Counted from the first letter of the stretch, positions 1-8,686 are shown. The stretch is DNA of 60,569 bases from Prevotella sp. (GCA_022779305.1 JALFSW010000048.1:1-60569), one strand, 5' to 3'. Notes: generated by a model not told the origin, from the letters alone. A program made the numbers and translations.

Positions 1-216
1 TTTCCTATAGAAGTGCAAAGGTGCATATATACTACCAATTGGATTGAGAGACTCAATAGAAAGTACAAAAGAACGATAAGGATGAGAGCAGCAATGCCAT
101 CACCACAAGCCGTAGTCTTTCTATTGGCGGCGGTGGCAAGGTAGGAAACAAATACAACATATAGTAGAAAAATACATCTGTTTAAAAAGTGGAACAAAGA
201 GAAAAAAGAAAGATAA
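1..216 (+). pseudogene. IS256-family (mutator) transposase, C-terminal fragment
   Basis: Reading frame 1 is open from the window edge and gives the mutator-transposase C-terminal signature IYTTNWIERLNRKYKR, followed by a basic stretch and FLLAAVAR. A TAG stop interrupts it at 142-144, yet the same frame continues with a plausible tail (YSRKIHLFKKWNKEKKER) to a TAA at 214-216, so the stop is probably a nonsense mutation. Only the last ~70 codons lie in the window, and whether the upstream part is intact cannot be seen. The frame ends inside the element's terminal repeat, as is usual in this family. Confidence in the family is high. Whether the element is active is unknown, but the stop argues against it. 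Confidence 0.8.
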
Positions 217-241
217 CTTACACACTTTTTAGGACACTACC
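208..241. repeat. Right terminal inverted repeat of the IS256-family element
   Basis: The last ~30 bp of the element end in TTTTTAGGACACTACC. The same end, with one or two changes, occurs at 42667-42700 as the right end of a small deleted element, and its reverse complement with mismatches occurs at 42550-42580. This supports 241 as the element boundary. The next nine bases (242-250) repeat GACACTACC, which may mark the target or be chance. Confidence 0.65.
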
Positions 242-257
242 GACACTACCGATATTT

Positions 258-704
258 ATGCTTAAACGTACATCCAAACAGCTCTCTTTGTTCTCTTCTT
301 TAGAGGACATGCTTAGCCATGAACATCCCCTTTTCCAACTTAGCTATAAGATTAATTGGGAACGTTTTGAAAATGCTTTCTCTCCATTGTATTGCCGTAC
401 TAATGGTCGCCCTGCTCATCCTATTCGCTTGACGTGTGGTCTTTTAATTTTAAAACATTTGCGTAATGTGTCTGATGAAATGGTGGTTTCTCAATGGAGC
501 GAGAATGCTTACTACCAATATTTCTGTGGTGGGCTTGAATTTATGCCAAAACAACCCTGTGATGCTTCCGAATTAGTTCATTTCAGAAATCGTATAGGTG
601 AGGAAGGTATGGAGTTAATATTAGCCGAGAGCATCCGCGTTAATACTGACCATGATAACGAAGATCATTTTGACACGGCTTTCATTGATTCTCCTGTACG
701 GTAG
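258..704 (+). pseudogene. IS5-family transposase, N-terminal fragment (truncated)
   Basis: The ATG at 258 starts a protein of 148 residues with the DUF772 N-terminal region of IS5-type transposases: LSLFSSLEDML, then RPAHPIRLTCGLLILKHLRN, YYQYFCGG and LVHFRNRIGEEG. Family members run to roughly 400-500 residues and carry the DDE catalytic domain, which is absent here. Similarity stops just after HFDTAFID, where the frame runs through a perfect inverted repeat to a stop at 702-704. An in-frame start at 189 exists but lies in the IS256 end, so 258 is preferred. This is a dead fragment next to another IS scar. Confidence 0.8.
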
Positions 705-729
705 TATCAATGAAAGCCGTGTCAAAATG
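666..729. repeat. Perfect 24-bp inverted repeat at the transposase break
   Basis: The 24 bases at 666-689 (the transposase codons for HFDTAFID) recur as an exact reverse complement at 706-729, separated by 16 bp. This looks like a fold-back or inversion junction that cut the IS5-family gene. It could also act as a strong stem-loop at the 3' end of any read-through transcript, although no T-run follows. Confidence 0.85.
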
Positions 730-803
730 AAAGCTCCTAATAATTATAAATTCTTTTTATCCCGCTGATGCTATCCCTTTCAAAAGAAAATGTCAGTTAT
801 AGA

Positions 804-890
804 TTCTAGAATAGTCTACTCTGGTATTAATACCGTCCTTCCCCTAAAAGTGGCAAGCCCTATCTTCCAGAATAGTCTATTCTAGTATTA
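804..890. repeat. Pair of 26-bp near-palindromic direct repeats
   Basis: Positions 804-829 and 865-890 share 23 of 26 bases around a core AGAATAGTCTA, and each is itself roughly palindromic. Spacing is 61 bp start to start, close to six helical turns. They lie in the otherwise gene-free stretch 705-1000, between the IS debris and the 3' end of the FadL-type gene. Function is unknown; an operator pair or decayed element end are both possible. Confidence 0.6.
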
Positions 891-1000
891 CAAGTTTTCC
901 CTATCACCCTTACTCTACTACCCAAGGTATAATCCATCACCCTTATAAAGATGTTAAAAGCGAGAATAATAAGCGAGGTTTAATGACATGTATCAGAGAA

Positions 1001-2530
1001 TTAGAGCGTAATGTCAAGTCCTACACCAAATGCTTTATTGGTTCTGGTGAAGTTATCAACATTTTGTATCGTAACGTTTGTGCCGTTTGACTTAACAGTG
1101 GTTTCATACTCTTTATTGAACTTTTCATAGTCAGTGAAGAAATAGGCAACATTGAGGTGCATATTCTTTGCCACTTTCACTTTTGCGCCAAAGCCAAGGC
1201 TGTAACTACTGGTTACGAAGCTGAGATCGGAAAGATACTTACCATCGCCAAGTCCATACTTCGTGCGCTGACCACCAGCACTAACAGTTATCGATGGTGT
1301 TATGTCCCATTCCACACCAGCCAAAAACTCTTGCGTATTGCCGCTCAGATAACGTTGTTTGTTTTTGTCCATACGTGCGTCTTTGTCAAAGAAGTAATGA
1401 TAACCAGCCATCACACGTAGATTTTCTAAAACTTCATACTGTGCACCGATAGCCAAAAGACCAGGTAAATCGCTTGGTGTATTCACACCATCTTTAAATA
1501 ATCCTGTGTCATCACGCTTCGTATCGTTTTCGATGTTAAGTTTGGTTGTAAACTCATATTTTGCAGCGAAGTTCCATTTGCCTATTTTGTAGTCAATGCC
1601 TATAATCGGTGTAACACCCCAACCACGTTGCGTGCAATCCAAATATCGGTCTTTAAAGTCTTTTTTGGTAGCATTCAGTTTGTCGGCTGCAGCTTGATAT
1701 TGCTTTGCAGCACCTTCAAATTTTGCCTTTGTAGCTGGGTCGGTAGTTTGATTAGCTTGTGTGGTTGCCTGAATTGCCAATTGTGTTAATCCCTTTGCAC
1801 GCGCATCAAAATAATCGTAGAGATTTTGTTCCTTTCCATCAATATTTGCAGAGATGTTGAGGATGCTTCCTTCGTATTTATTGAGCATATAGTTGAAACG
1901 TGCACCACCATAAACCGACAAGTTTTCATTGATTTTATAGGCAGCACCAATTTGCAAACCAAAGTTATATTGCTGCCCATTGACGTAGCTTTGCATGCTG
2001 TATCCAGGTGCTGAAGAAGTAATACCTTGTGCATAGAGCATACCAGGAATCATCGCAAACTGACTTTCAAAGCTGGGCAATCCGCTGTTGAAGGCTGCTT
2101 TCCCACCTCCACCAACAATGCCAAAACCAGCTTGAAAGCTCCATTTACCAATGTTGCGTGCTGCTTGGAAAGAAGGAAGCACGGGTACAGATGCCTTACC
2201 TACATATCTTTTATAGCCATTTTCATCACCACCATTAAGTTTAAAGGGTTGATAAAAAGGCGTTCCTTGATAGGCTGGAAGCGTTATGGCAGAATTGATA
2301 ACGCGTGTTTGATAAATATTTTGAACATTAAATGAGAGGTGAAAACCTTCTGGCAAAAACGCCACACCAGCAGGGTTGGCATATACACCGTCTATGCCGA
2401 TGGCAGCTTCGCGTGCAAAATTGCGATTGAAAGCAATGCTCTGATTGGTGTTTGTGAGCAGACCGCCTGCCTGCATACCTACAGAGGCAGATAAAAGAGA
2501 AGCAATTACAAAAAATTTAGTCTTTGTCAT
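1001..2530 (-). CDS. OmpP1/FadL-family outer-membrane porin
   Basis: A 509-residue outer-membrane barrel. The N-terminus (MTKTKFFVIASLLSASVGMQA) is a Sec signal peptide. It is followed by the FadL-type start, GGLLTNTNQSIAFNRNFARE and VYANPAGVAF, matching the conserved asparagine-proline segment near the hatch of this family. Many alternating aromatic strands follow, ending in a Bacteroidota-style terminal strand. An Ala/Lys/Gln-rich stretch near residues 240-300 probably forms a large loop. The longer frame up to 2671 would put the signal peptide in the middle, so the ATG at 2530 is chosen, which also fits the promoter at 2569-2600. FadL proteins import hydrophobic compounds such as long-chain fatty acids; the substrate here is not known. 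Transcribed alone, away from its neighbour at 2825. Confidence 0.88.
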   Translation of the reverse strand: MTKTKFFVIASLLSASVGMQAGGLLTNTNQSIAFNRNFAREAAIGIDGVYANPAGVAFLPEGFHLSFNVQNIYQTRVINSAITLPAYQGTPFYQPFKLNGGDENGYKRYVGKASVPVLPSFQAARNIGKWSFQAGFGIVGGGGKAAFNSGLPSFESQFAMIPGMLYAQGITSSAPGYSMQSYVNGQQYNFGLQIGAAYKINENLSVYGGARFNYMLNKYEGSILNISANIDGKEQNLYDYFDARAKGLTQLAIQATTQANQTTDPATKAKFEGAAKQYQAAADKLNATKKDFKDRYLDCTQRGWGVTPIIGIDYKIGKWNFAAKYEFTTKLNIENDTKRDDTGLFKDGVNTPSDLPGLLAIGAQYEVLENLRVMAGYHYFFDKDARMDKNKQRYLSGNTQEFLAGVEWDITPSITVSAGGQRTKYGLGDGKYLSDLSFVTSSYSLGFGAKVKVAKNMHLNVAYFFTDYEKFNKEYETTVKSNGTNVTIQNVDNFTRTNKAFGVGLDITL

Positions 2531-2568
2531 TGAATGAATTTTATTGTTTTTATTTCTTAATTTGGTTG

Positions 2569-2600
2569 CAAAGTTAGGAATATTGTTCCGTATAACCAAA
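2569..2600 (-). promoter_or_regulatory. Bacteroidota-type promoter of the FadL-family gene
   Basis: On the minus strand TTTG (2597-2600) is followed after 20 bp by TAACTTTG (2569-2576), an exact fit to the TTTG / TAnnTTTG consensus. Predicted transcription start is near 2563, giving a leader of about 30 nt before the ATG at 2530. This supports the shorter start. Confidence 0.75.
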
Positions 2601-2824
2601 AAAAATGCACAAAAAAGCGAAAAGTGTGTAATGTTTTTATTTGCTCTCCATGATATAGTGATGCTACACATTAATTATATAAGTACAATAAAACAGAAAA
2701 AGCGAAAAATGGGCGTAAATATATATCGTAGAATACTTCACATAAAAAAGATGCAAAAGAATCAGCATATTCACTCAAATTTTAGTAAGTTTGCAAGTGA
2801 TAAACCAAAAATTACGAATCAAGA

Positions 2825-3415
2825 ATGATGTTTCAGCGCATTAAAATGTGGTTTGTTTGGCTGCAACGCATCGACAAATGTCGAGGCTTTGGCATTCAAT
2901 CACCATCTGCCTACAACTTTGTTTGCAACGTAGTGAACAAACCTTCAAACGACCTTGTTTATCAACAAATGCGCAAAAAATATCCCACAAACGATCAGCT
3001 GGAACGTAAGAAAGCCGAATTTGTTTTTCGGCTGGTTCACCAGTTGGAAGTGAAGCAATGTTTTTGGAGCAAAGATGTTGCTTCGCTTATTCCACAATAT
3101 GCAAACGAGGGAAACCCCAATTGCGAACAGCTATTCATCAGCGAAATAGAAGACATTGCACTTGACCTCTCTAAAAAAAGCCTCATCTATGTAAAATTAT
3201 CCGATGAAATCGAGAATTTTATTACAAAAATAGTCCATGAAAGTAGTGCAGAAACTATTCTTGTTATTGATGGTATCAACGAACATAAAGCCCAAAAACA
3301 GTTTTGGAAAAATCTGCAAGCCAACGAACAAACAGGCGTTTGTTTTGATTTGTATTACATTGGTGTTGTGTTCTTCGATAAAAGATATCCTCATAAATAT
3401 ATTGTCAATTTTTAA
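2825..3415 (+). CDS. Methyltransferase-like hypothetical protein (short form)
   Basis: A 196-residue protein resembling a Bacteroidota family annotated as SAM-dependent (O-)methyltransferase-like. It has an N-terminal RGFGIQSPSAYNFV segment (commonly GIHSPFVYNLV) and a C-terminal YYIGVVFFDKRYPHKYIVNF segment (commonly hydrophobic-G-hydrophobic-FFD). Relatives are usually 230-260 residues, and no clear glycine-rich SAM loop is visible between the two ends, so catalysis is doubtful. A TAAGTTTG box at 2786-2793 may drive it. It lies 11 bp before the adenosyltransferase gene and is probably cotranscribed. The assignment rests on the two end motifs only. Confidence 0.55.
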   Translation: MMFQRIKMWFVWLQRIDKCRGFGIQSPSAYNFVCNVVNKPSNDLVYQQMRKKYPTNDQLERKKAEFVFRLVHQLEVKQCFWSKDVASLIPQYANEGNPNCEQLFISEIEDIALDLSKKSLIYVKLSDEIENFITKIVHESSAETILVIDGINEHKAQKQFWKNLQANEQTGVCFDLYYIGVVFFDKRYPHKYIVNF

Positions 3416-3426
3416 TTTCTGAATCT

Positions 3427-3984
3427 ATGTCGAAAATCTATACAAAAACTGGCGACAAAGGCATGACCAGTTTGATAGGTGGCACACGTGTAAAGAAATG
3501 TGATCACAGAATAGAAGCCTACGGAACAATCGATGAGCTCAACGCCAACATAGGCGCGATGGGCTCATATATCAAAGAAGAAAGCATATTGCAGCGCATC
3601 GAAGAAATTCAAAATGTTTTGTTCAACATAGGCTGTAACCTCGCAATGGGCGAAGATTTCAAAAAAGAGTTGGCACAATCCGTAGTAGATCCATCACTCA
3701 TAAAACATTTAGAAGATGATATTGACAACATGCAAGATAGGCTGCCCACCTTGAAAGCCTTTATCCTTCCAAGTGGCTCGCATAGTGCATGTTTTGCTCA
3801 CGTTGCCCGAACGGTTTGTAGACGTGCAGAACGATTGCTCATTGGGTTGAGTGAAAGCAATCCAATAGACATGGAATTGTTGGCTTATGTCAATCGTTTG
3901 TCTGATTATCTTTTTGTTTTATCACGCTATTTGAATTTTAAGGAAAGTATCAATGAAAAAACTTGGCAAAACCCTTGCGAATAA
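3427..3984 (+). CDS. ATP:cob(I)alamin adenosyltransferase, PduO type
   Basis: 185 residues, the usual length. It transfers the 5'-deoxyadenosyl group from ATP to cob(I)alamin to make adenosylcobalamin. Visible PduO/MMAB motifs are the ATP-binding N-terminus (YTKTGDKGMTSLIGG), the central R-rich helix (RTVCRRAERLL) and the C-terminal YVNRLSDYLFVLSRYLN. The protein is a cytosolic trimer in characterised relatives. It supplies the cofactor for methylmalonyl-CoA mutase and similar enzymes, none of which is in the window. It starts 11 bp after the preceding gene. Confidence 0.93.
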   Translation: MSKIYTKTGDKGMTSLIGGTRVKKCDHRIEAYGTIDELNANIGAMGSYIKEESILQRIEEIQNVLFNIGCNLAMGEDFKKELAQSVVDPSLIKHLEDDIDNMQDRLPTLKAFILPSGSHSACFAHVARTVCRRAERLLIGLSESNPIDMELLAYVNRLSDYLFVLSRYLNFKESINEKTWQNPCE

Positions 3985-3996
3985 AAAATAAAATAT

Positions 3997-4004
3997 TACT
4001 TTTG
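3997..4004 (+). promoter_or_regulatory. Putative -7 box before the DUF2795 gene
   Basis: TACTTTTG matches TAnnTTTG. Only a weak CTTG lies 19 bp upstream as a -33 element. Predicted start is near 4010, about 29 nt before the ATG at 4039. Confidence 0.5.
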
Positions 4005-4038
4005 CACACAAATTTCTAAAAACTAACAAATTTAGCTT

Positions 4039-4260
4039 ATGTATTGGACATTAGAATTAGCATCAAAGTTAGAAGACGCCCCATGGCCAGCAACGAAAGA
4101 AGAGTTGATAGACTATGCAACTCGTTCGGGCGCACCATTGGAAGTATTGGAAAACCTCCAAGAAATTGAAGACGAGGGCGATGTCTATGAAAGCATAGAA
4201 GATATATGGCCAGACTATCCTTCAAAGGATGATTTCCTTTGGAACGAGGATGAATACTAA
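4039..4260 (+). CDS. DUF2795 family small protein
   Basis: A 73-residue acidic protein beginning MYWTLELASKLEDAPWPATKEEL and continuing with YATRSGAPLEVLENLQ and an EDIWPDYP motif. This is the compact DUF2795 fold found very conserved across Bacteroidota. No function is established and there is no signal peptide or catalytic motif. Strong conservation suggests a housekeeping role. It has its own promoter box at 3997-4004 and probably a terminator at 4271-4318. Confidence 0.9.
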   Translation: MYWTLELASKLEDAPWPATKEELIDYATRSGAPLEVLENLQEIEDEGDVYESIEDIWPDYPSKDDFLWNEDEY

Positions 4261-4270
4261 AAAAGGATTT

Positions 4271-4318
4271 TAGCACTGTGTGTAGCAAACAACCGCGCTC
4301 GCATGGTGCTATTTTTTT
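4271..4318 (+). terminator. Possible intrinsic terminator after the DUF2795 gene
   Basis: TAGCAC (4271-4276) pairs with GTGCTA (4306-4311), followed by seven Ts (4312-4318). The stem is short and the loop is 29 nt, so the call is tentative. Confidence 0.4.
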
Positions 4319-4348
4319 GTTATCACACAAAAAACATAAAAAATATTG

Positions 4349-6031
4349 ATGAAAAGCATGTTCAAACGTTTGATGACGTTTACTATTTTCTTGTTCTTTG
4401 CTCAAAGCATTTTAGCACAGGTTGTGTTTGATCCTCAAAGTGATAAGGGGAAACAAATAGGCTCAAAAGGTGACACGTGTTTCATTGAAAAAGAAGGCGT
4501 CAGGATACACGTAACAGATGGTAATCTCACAAATGGGAGTAATTATCGATTTTTCAAAGAGTCAGATATAACGATAACGTCCAAAAGAGCCTTTACAAAA
4601 ATAATTGTTCAAAGCGATCAAGAAATCAAGAGCTATTCTCGTTTGTTTAATAAACAGCGTATTCCGGTATTCTTTCCATCAGATAAAAATAATGATTTCA
4701 TTGGACAATGGAGGGGTAGATGTGATACATTGAAACTTCGTGCAGCTGAAAAGAAAATATACCTGAAAAAGATCATTCTCTACTTTGAAGAACAACCCAC
4801 TCTCAAACCAGCATCATTCACCATCCAATCGTTTGTGTGTCAACCTCATACTCAACCGACAAACATCAAACTCAATACAGCAAAAGTGCTTTCGATAAAG
4901 AAAGGTAAAAGCACAGCAAGTATGATGCTGTTTGAAAATAAAACCGTCTTGCGAATAAAATCAGATAAGCCGAATACCTTTGATACATACAAAGTGAACC
5001 AAACCTTAACAGGAACGATTAAAGGGGCGCAATGGTTGCCAGCAGAAGTTGTACCTTCTGTTCAATACACAGGATTGAACGTCACAGTAGAACAAACGAG
5101 TGATACACCTACACCCACCACCATTTCCTCCGCCAAAGACTATGATGAAAATCATTATAATCTTGTGCGCATCATGCTTTCGGGCAACGAACAAGCCGAA
5201 ACCGACATCCAATTATCGAATGTCTATACTTCCACCATTCCTATACATTTGATCAACAACACCATAAAAGCAGAAGTAACTGGCATCTGCATTCCCCAAA
5301 CAGAGAACGAAAATATCCTAAGAACCATTGCCCCATTGCGTACGAAAGACATAACAATTGTCTATGACGAATTGCATCCCAACAATCCCATTGATTCCTC
5401 TCAGGCTGAGGGTTTTTCGGCTAAAGTAGAACGCAGCACACCTTGGCACTCACACATTTGGAGTACAATCACACTTCCTTTCTCTCTGCATGCAGAAGAA
5501 GTAAAGTCGATTTTTGGCGAAGGCGTGAAGTTGGCATCATTCTCAAGTTCCAACACCGAGAAAATTGCTTTTTCAACCCTCACTGAACCTGCAATTCAGG
5601 CAGGTATGCCCTATCTCATCAAGGCTGAAAAAGAGGTTTTCTTCATCCATACAAATGCAGCAATGTTCTGCCAAAATCCTACTCCACAAATCATTCAAGG
5701 CGAAACCTATGATTTTGTGAGCACACTCAAAGATGAATATCCCAACGACGACTGCTTCTATCTTGCGGGCACAAAACTCAAAAAACTCAAAACGGGCGGA
5801 CGCATAAAACCTTTCCGTGCTTTCTTTGTCCAGAAATCACCTGATAGTCCTGCAAAAGAAATCACCATAGATGGTGTAGCAACAAAGATCGATTTACCAA
5901 ACTCTACTACCACGGATTCACAATGCAATAATTTTTTTACAATTGGAGGTATCAAACTCTCCCCAAATCAACCATTGCGCAAAGGACAGTTTTATATTCA
6001 GAAAGGGAAGGTTACGCTTTTCTATAATTGA
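4349..6031 (+). CDS. Secreted protein with C-terminal LPF-type Prevotella domain
   Basis: 560 residues starting with a signal peptide (MKSMFKRLMTFTIFLFFAQSILAQ). The ATG at 4349 is used because the triplet before it is only TTG. The N-terminal half is beta-rich and unrecognised. From about residue 360 it carries a module with WSTITLPFSLHAEEVKSIFG, then GMPYLIK and FRAFFV. The same pattern (WNTVCLPFSVSAEEVARVFG...GRPYLIK...KAYFV) appears in the metalloprotease at 54010. Such modules sit at the C-termini of many secreted Prevotella proteins. The last residues (GKVTLFYN) lack a clear sorting signal. Likely an exported or surface protein of unknown role. Confidence 0.65.
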   Translation: MKSMFKRLMTFTIFLFFAQSILAQVVFDPQSDKGKQIGSKGDTCFIEKEGVRIHVTDGNLTNGSNYRFFKESDITITSKRAFTKIIVQSDQEIKSYSRLFNKQRIPVFFPSDKNNDFIGQWRGRCDTLKLRAAEKKIYLKKIILYFEEQPTLKPASFTIQSFVCQPHTQPTNIKLNTAKVLSIKKGKSTASMMLFENKTVLRIKSDKPNTFDTYKVNQTLTGTIKGAQWLPAEVVPSVQYTGLNVTVEQTSDTPTPTTISSAKDYDENHYNLVRIMLSGNEQAETDIQLSNVYTSTIPIHLINNTIKAEVTGICIPQTENENILRTIAPLRTKDITIVYDELHPNNPIDSSQAEGFSAKVERSTPWHSHIWSTITLPFSLHAEEVKSIFGEGVKLASFSSSNTEKIAFSTLTEPAIQAGMPYLIKAEKEVFFIHTNAAMFCQNPTPQIIQGETYDFVSTLKDEYPNDDCFYLAGTKLKKLKTGGRIKPFRAFFVQKSPDSPAKEITIDGVATKIDLPNSTTTDSQCNNFFTIGGIKLSPNQPLRKGQFYIQKGKVTLFYN

Positions 6032-6100
6032 CCCCAATCCGACTGTTAGCCCCTTGAGCTTTCTCTGCTTTTACTTTCAACTTCCCAACAGCTTGCATCC
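6032..6100 (-). repeat. Degenerate copy of the dispersed inverted-end repeat (R0)
   Basis: Read on the minus strand this matches the inner and right parts of the copy at 49655-49763 (GATGCAAGC, then GTTGGGAAGT, then an A-rich run and a CTAACAGTCGGATTGGGG end). The left end is missing. It fills most of the gap between two convergent genes. Confidence 0.55.
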
Positions 6101-6147
6101 AACAAAAAAGAGAAAAGAAACAAAATAAATGTCCTCATAGAGCAATC

Positions 6148-8484
6148 TCAACAAGGGTCCACATCGTAATAAATCTGCAATGCACCATAGCGATGTGTGG
6201 CAAACATGGAGTTTTGGATATGGCGAAGATGTTGCTTCACGAGTTTTAGGTCAATGCCATTTTCTAACTTCAGCATCAATTTTCTGATGTGCAACGTTTT
6301 TATGCGTGCCACGGCAGGTTTATCAGGTCCCAACACACGTTGCCCCAAAACATCTCGGAGTCGGCAGCTCATCTCTAATGCAGCCGTTTCAACAATGTCG
6401 TTTTTCCGATGTTTGAGATACACGTAGATAAGCCTACAATAAGGCGGATAATGAAACAAGGCTCGCTCTTCAATCAATGACTGATAAAACCCTGCATAAT
6501 CATTATTAACGACCTGTTTGATGAGGGGAATATTGCTATTTTTCGTTTGCAAAATAACCAATCCTTGCTCACCTTTTCGCCCCGCCCTACCGCTCACTTG
6601 GCTCATCATCGTGAAAGCATATTCATAGGAACGAAAATCTGGATAATTCAGCATCGTGTCTGCATTGAGGATGCCCACAACGGCAACATTTGCAAAGTCG
6701 AGTCCTTTGGAAACCATCTGTGTGCCAATGAGCAAATTGGTCTTTCCCGAGGAGAAATCATGAATCAAACGCTCGTAGGCATTCTTGGTACGTGTGGTAT
6801 CAAGATCCATTCTTGCGATGCGTGCTGCTGGGAAATGCTGGCGAATTTCGTCTTCTATCTTTTCTGTTCCATAACCCCTATTTCGCAAATCTTTTTCTTC
6901 ACAATTCGGACACGACTGTGGCATTGAAAGCACATGCCCGCAGTAATGACAAGAGAGAAAATTCATCTGTTTATGATACGTCAGCGACACATCACAATTC
7001 GGACATTTCGGTGTCCACCCGCAAGTATGGCATTCAATCATTGGCGAAAATCCTCGGCGGTTTTGAAACAGGATGACTTGCTTTCCCTCGTTCAAACTCT
7101 CCCGCACAGCCGCAAGCAACCGAGGCGAAAAAATATCTTTCATCATCTTGCGCCTTTGCAGGTCTTTAACGTCTACTACTTCTACTTTTGGCAACTGAAT
7201 ACCCTTATAACGGGTGGAAAGTTGCACCAAACCATACTTCCCTTGCGTTGCATTGAAATAGCTTTCAACAGATGGTGTGGCAGTTCCTAAAAGCGTCTTA
7301 GCTCCAGAGAGTTGAGCCAAAACCACACCAACAGAGCGAGCATGGTAGCGAGGTGCAGGATCTTGCTGTTTGAAACTCTGTTCGTGTTCTTCATCAACAA
7401 TGACCAATCCCAAACGTTGATAGGGCAAGAAAACAGCACTTCTTGCACCCAAAATCACGTCATACGGTGCATCGGAAAGTTGTTTTTGCCATATCTCCAC
7501 CCTTTCTGCATCGCTATAACGACTATGGTAGATGCCCAATCGGTTACCAAAAATTTGTCTAAGCCTTTCAGTGATTTGCACCGTGAGGGCAATTTCGGGT
7601 AAGAGGTAAAGCACCTGCTTTTTCTCAGCAATGGTTTTCTGTATGAGATGAATGTAGATCTCTGTTTTTCCAGCCGACGTAACCCCATGAAGTAAGGTTA
7701 CGTTTTGGCGCATCAGCTGCAAAAGAATCTGATTGTAAGCCTCTGCCTGTACTTCGCTCAAGCGTTTTAATGGAACAAGATCAGCGGAAGCATTTCTATT
7801 CAGTCGCCCCACTTCTTTCTCATAGGTGATGAGGATGGTTTTGTCGAAAAGTGCCTTGAGAATAGTGGTCGTTGCATGTGCCTCATTGAGGAGTTCTTCT
7901 TTCGTGATTTCTCGTGCGATGGTGAGTTTCTCTGCGCCTTCAACCTCTTCTTGCGTAAGACCTGCAAGCCACAAATAGGTCTCCAATACCCCTTTTTGCT
8001 TCTTTGCTTGCCGCATATTTTCTAAAAGATGACACAATGCAGCGGGACAGTTCACATAATTTTCATGCAATGCAACATAGGTTTCGGTCTTCGGTTTATA
8101 GCTTTCCTCGGCTTTAAGCCCTGAAGGAAGCGCAGCTTTATAGACATCACCCAATGGCGACATATAATAGTCTGAGATCCAATACCAGAGTTTCAATTGA
8201 GCTGGCAAGAAAATCGGCTGCTCATCAAGTACGGAAATAATGGGTTTATAGTTGATTGCCTTACCATCAACCATTACCCGATTGTTTGCTGTTAATTGTT
8301 GCGTTGCCTCTGTCATTTCCTTAGGTTCAGTGGCACAAACGCCTATATAAGTTTTCGTTTTCCCGAATGGCACCAGCACCCTCACACCCACCACCGCCTG
8401 TGTTTCCAACGCAGGCGGAATGAGATAGGTAAAAGTGCCTTCTAAAGGTAAGGGCAATATAACTTCAATACGCTTCATTTCCAT
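6148..8484 (-). CDS. priA: Primosomal protein N' (PriA helicase)
   Basis: 778 residues if started at 8484. A superfamily-2 3'-5' helicase that reloads the replisome at stalled forks. Visible parts are an N-terminal DNA-binding domain (VILPLPLEGTFTYLIP), Walker A GVTSAGKTEIY, the DEEH box VDEEHEQSFKQ, LGTATPS, an eight-cysteine zinc module (CHTCGWTPKCPNC, CHYCG, CPNC) and the helicase C-terminal VSGRAGR. The open frame continues upstream to 8616, but those 44 residues lack homology and the promoter at 8487-8517 lies inside them. The mRNA start would therefore be at or next to the ATG at 8484 or 8478. Confidence 0.95.
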   Translation of the reverse strand: MEMKRIEVILPLPLEGTFTYLIPPALETQAVVGVRVLVPFGKTKTYIGVCATEPKEMTEATQQLTANNRVMVDGKAINYKPIISVLDEQPIFLPAQLKLWYWISDYYMSPLGDVYKAALPSGLKAEESYKPKTETYVALHENYVNCPAALCHLLENMRQAKKQKGVLETYLWLAGLTQEEVEGAEKLTIAREITKEELLNEAHATTTILKALFDKTILITYEKEVGRLNRNASADLVPLKRLSEVQAEAYNQILLQLMRQNVTLLHGVTSAGKTEIYIHLIQKTIAEKKQVLYLLPEIALTVQITERLRQIFGNRLGIYHSRYSDAERVEIWQKQLSDAPYDVILGARSAVFLPYQRLGLVIVDEEHEQSFKQQDPAPRYHARSVGVVLAQLSGAKTLLGTATPSVESYFNATQGKYGLVQLSTRYKGIQLPKVEVVDVKDLQRRKMMKDIFSPRLLAAVRESLNEGKQVILFQNRRGFSPMIECHTCGWTPKCPNCDVSLTYHKQMNFLSCHYCGHVLSMPQSCPNCEEKDLRNRGYGTEKIEDEIRQHFPAARIARMDLDTTRTKNAYERLIHDFSSGKTNLLIGTQMVSKGLDFANVAVVGILNADTMLNYPDFRSYEYAFTMMSQVSGRAGRKGEQGLVILQTKNSNIPLIKQVVNNDYAGFYQSLIEERALFHYPPYCRLIYVYLKHRKNDIVETAALEMSCRLRDVLGQRVLGPDKPAVARIKTLHIRKLMLKLENGIDLKLVKQHLRHIQNSMFATHRYGALQIYYDVDPC

Positions 8485-8486
8485 TG

Positions 8487-8517
8487 CAAAGATACTCGAA
8501 ACATTCGTACAAACAAA
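8487..8517 (-). promoter_or_regulatory. priA promoter, predicted to give a leaderless mRNA
   Basis: Minus strand TTTG (8514-8517), 19 bp, then TATCTTTG (8487-8494). With a start about 5-7 nt after the -7 box, transcription begins at roughly 8480-8482, on or within the first ATG. This decides against the upstream extension of the reading frame. Confidence 0.65.
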
Positions 8518-8600
8518 ATAGTATCGCCAGAAAGAAAGCATAGGAAAGAAACAAACTGACTTTAATCCGAAAAAACAGGATGGTTTACTTACTTTGTGAC

Positions 8601-8631
8601 TGAGGCTTACTTGCATTGCAAATAAGCCTCA
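8601..8631. repeat. Stem-loop of the TGAGGCT repeat family (copy A)
   Basis: TGAGGCTTA (8601-8609) pairs exactly with TAAGCCTCA (8623-8631). The motif TGAGGCT with nearby ACTTG recurs at 40914-40972 and 53721-53796, suggesting a dispersed stem-loop family. It lies upstream of priA. Confidence 0.5.
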
Positions 8632-8686
8632 ATTACAAGCCAACTAAGGCTCACTTGATTTACCCTTAAAATGAACTGCCACTTTG

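Noticed and set aside
804..890. Possible CRISPR repeats
   Set aside because: Only two units, imperfect, with internal symmetry and no cas genes in the window.
1157..2335. Plus-strand frames opposite the FadL-type gene
   Set aside because: Antisense to a clear porin; composition is not protein-like.
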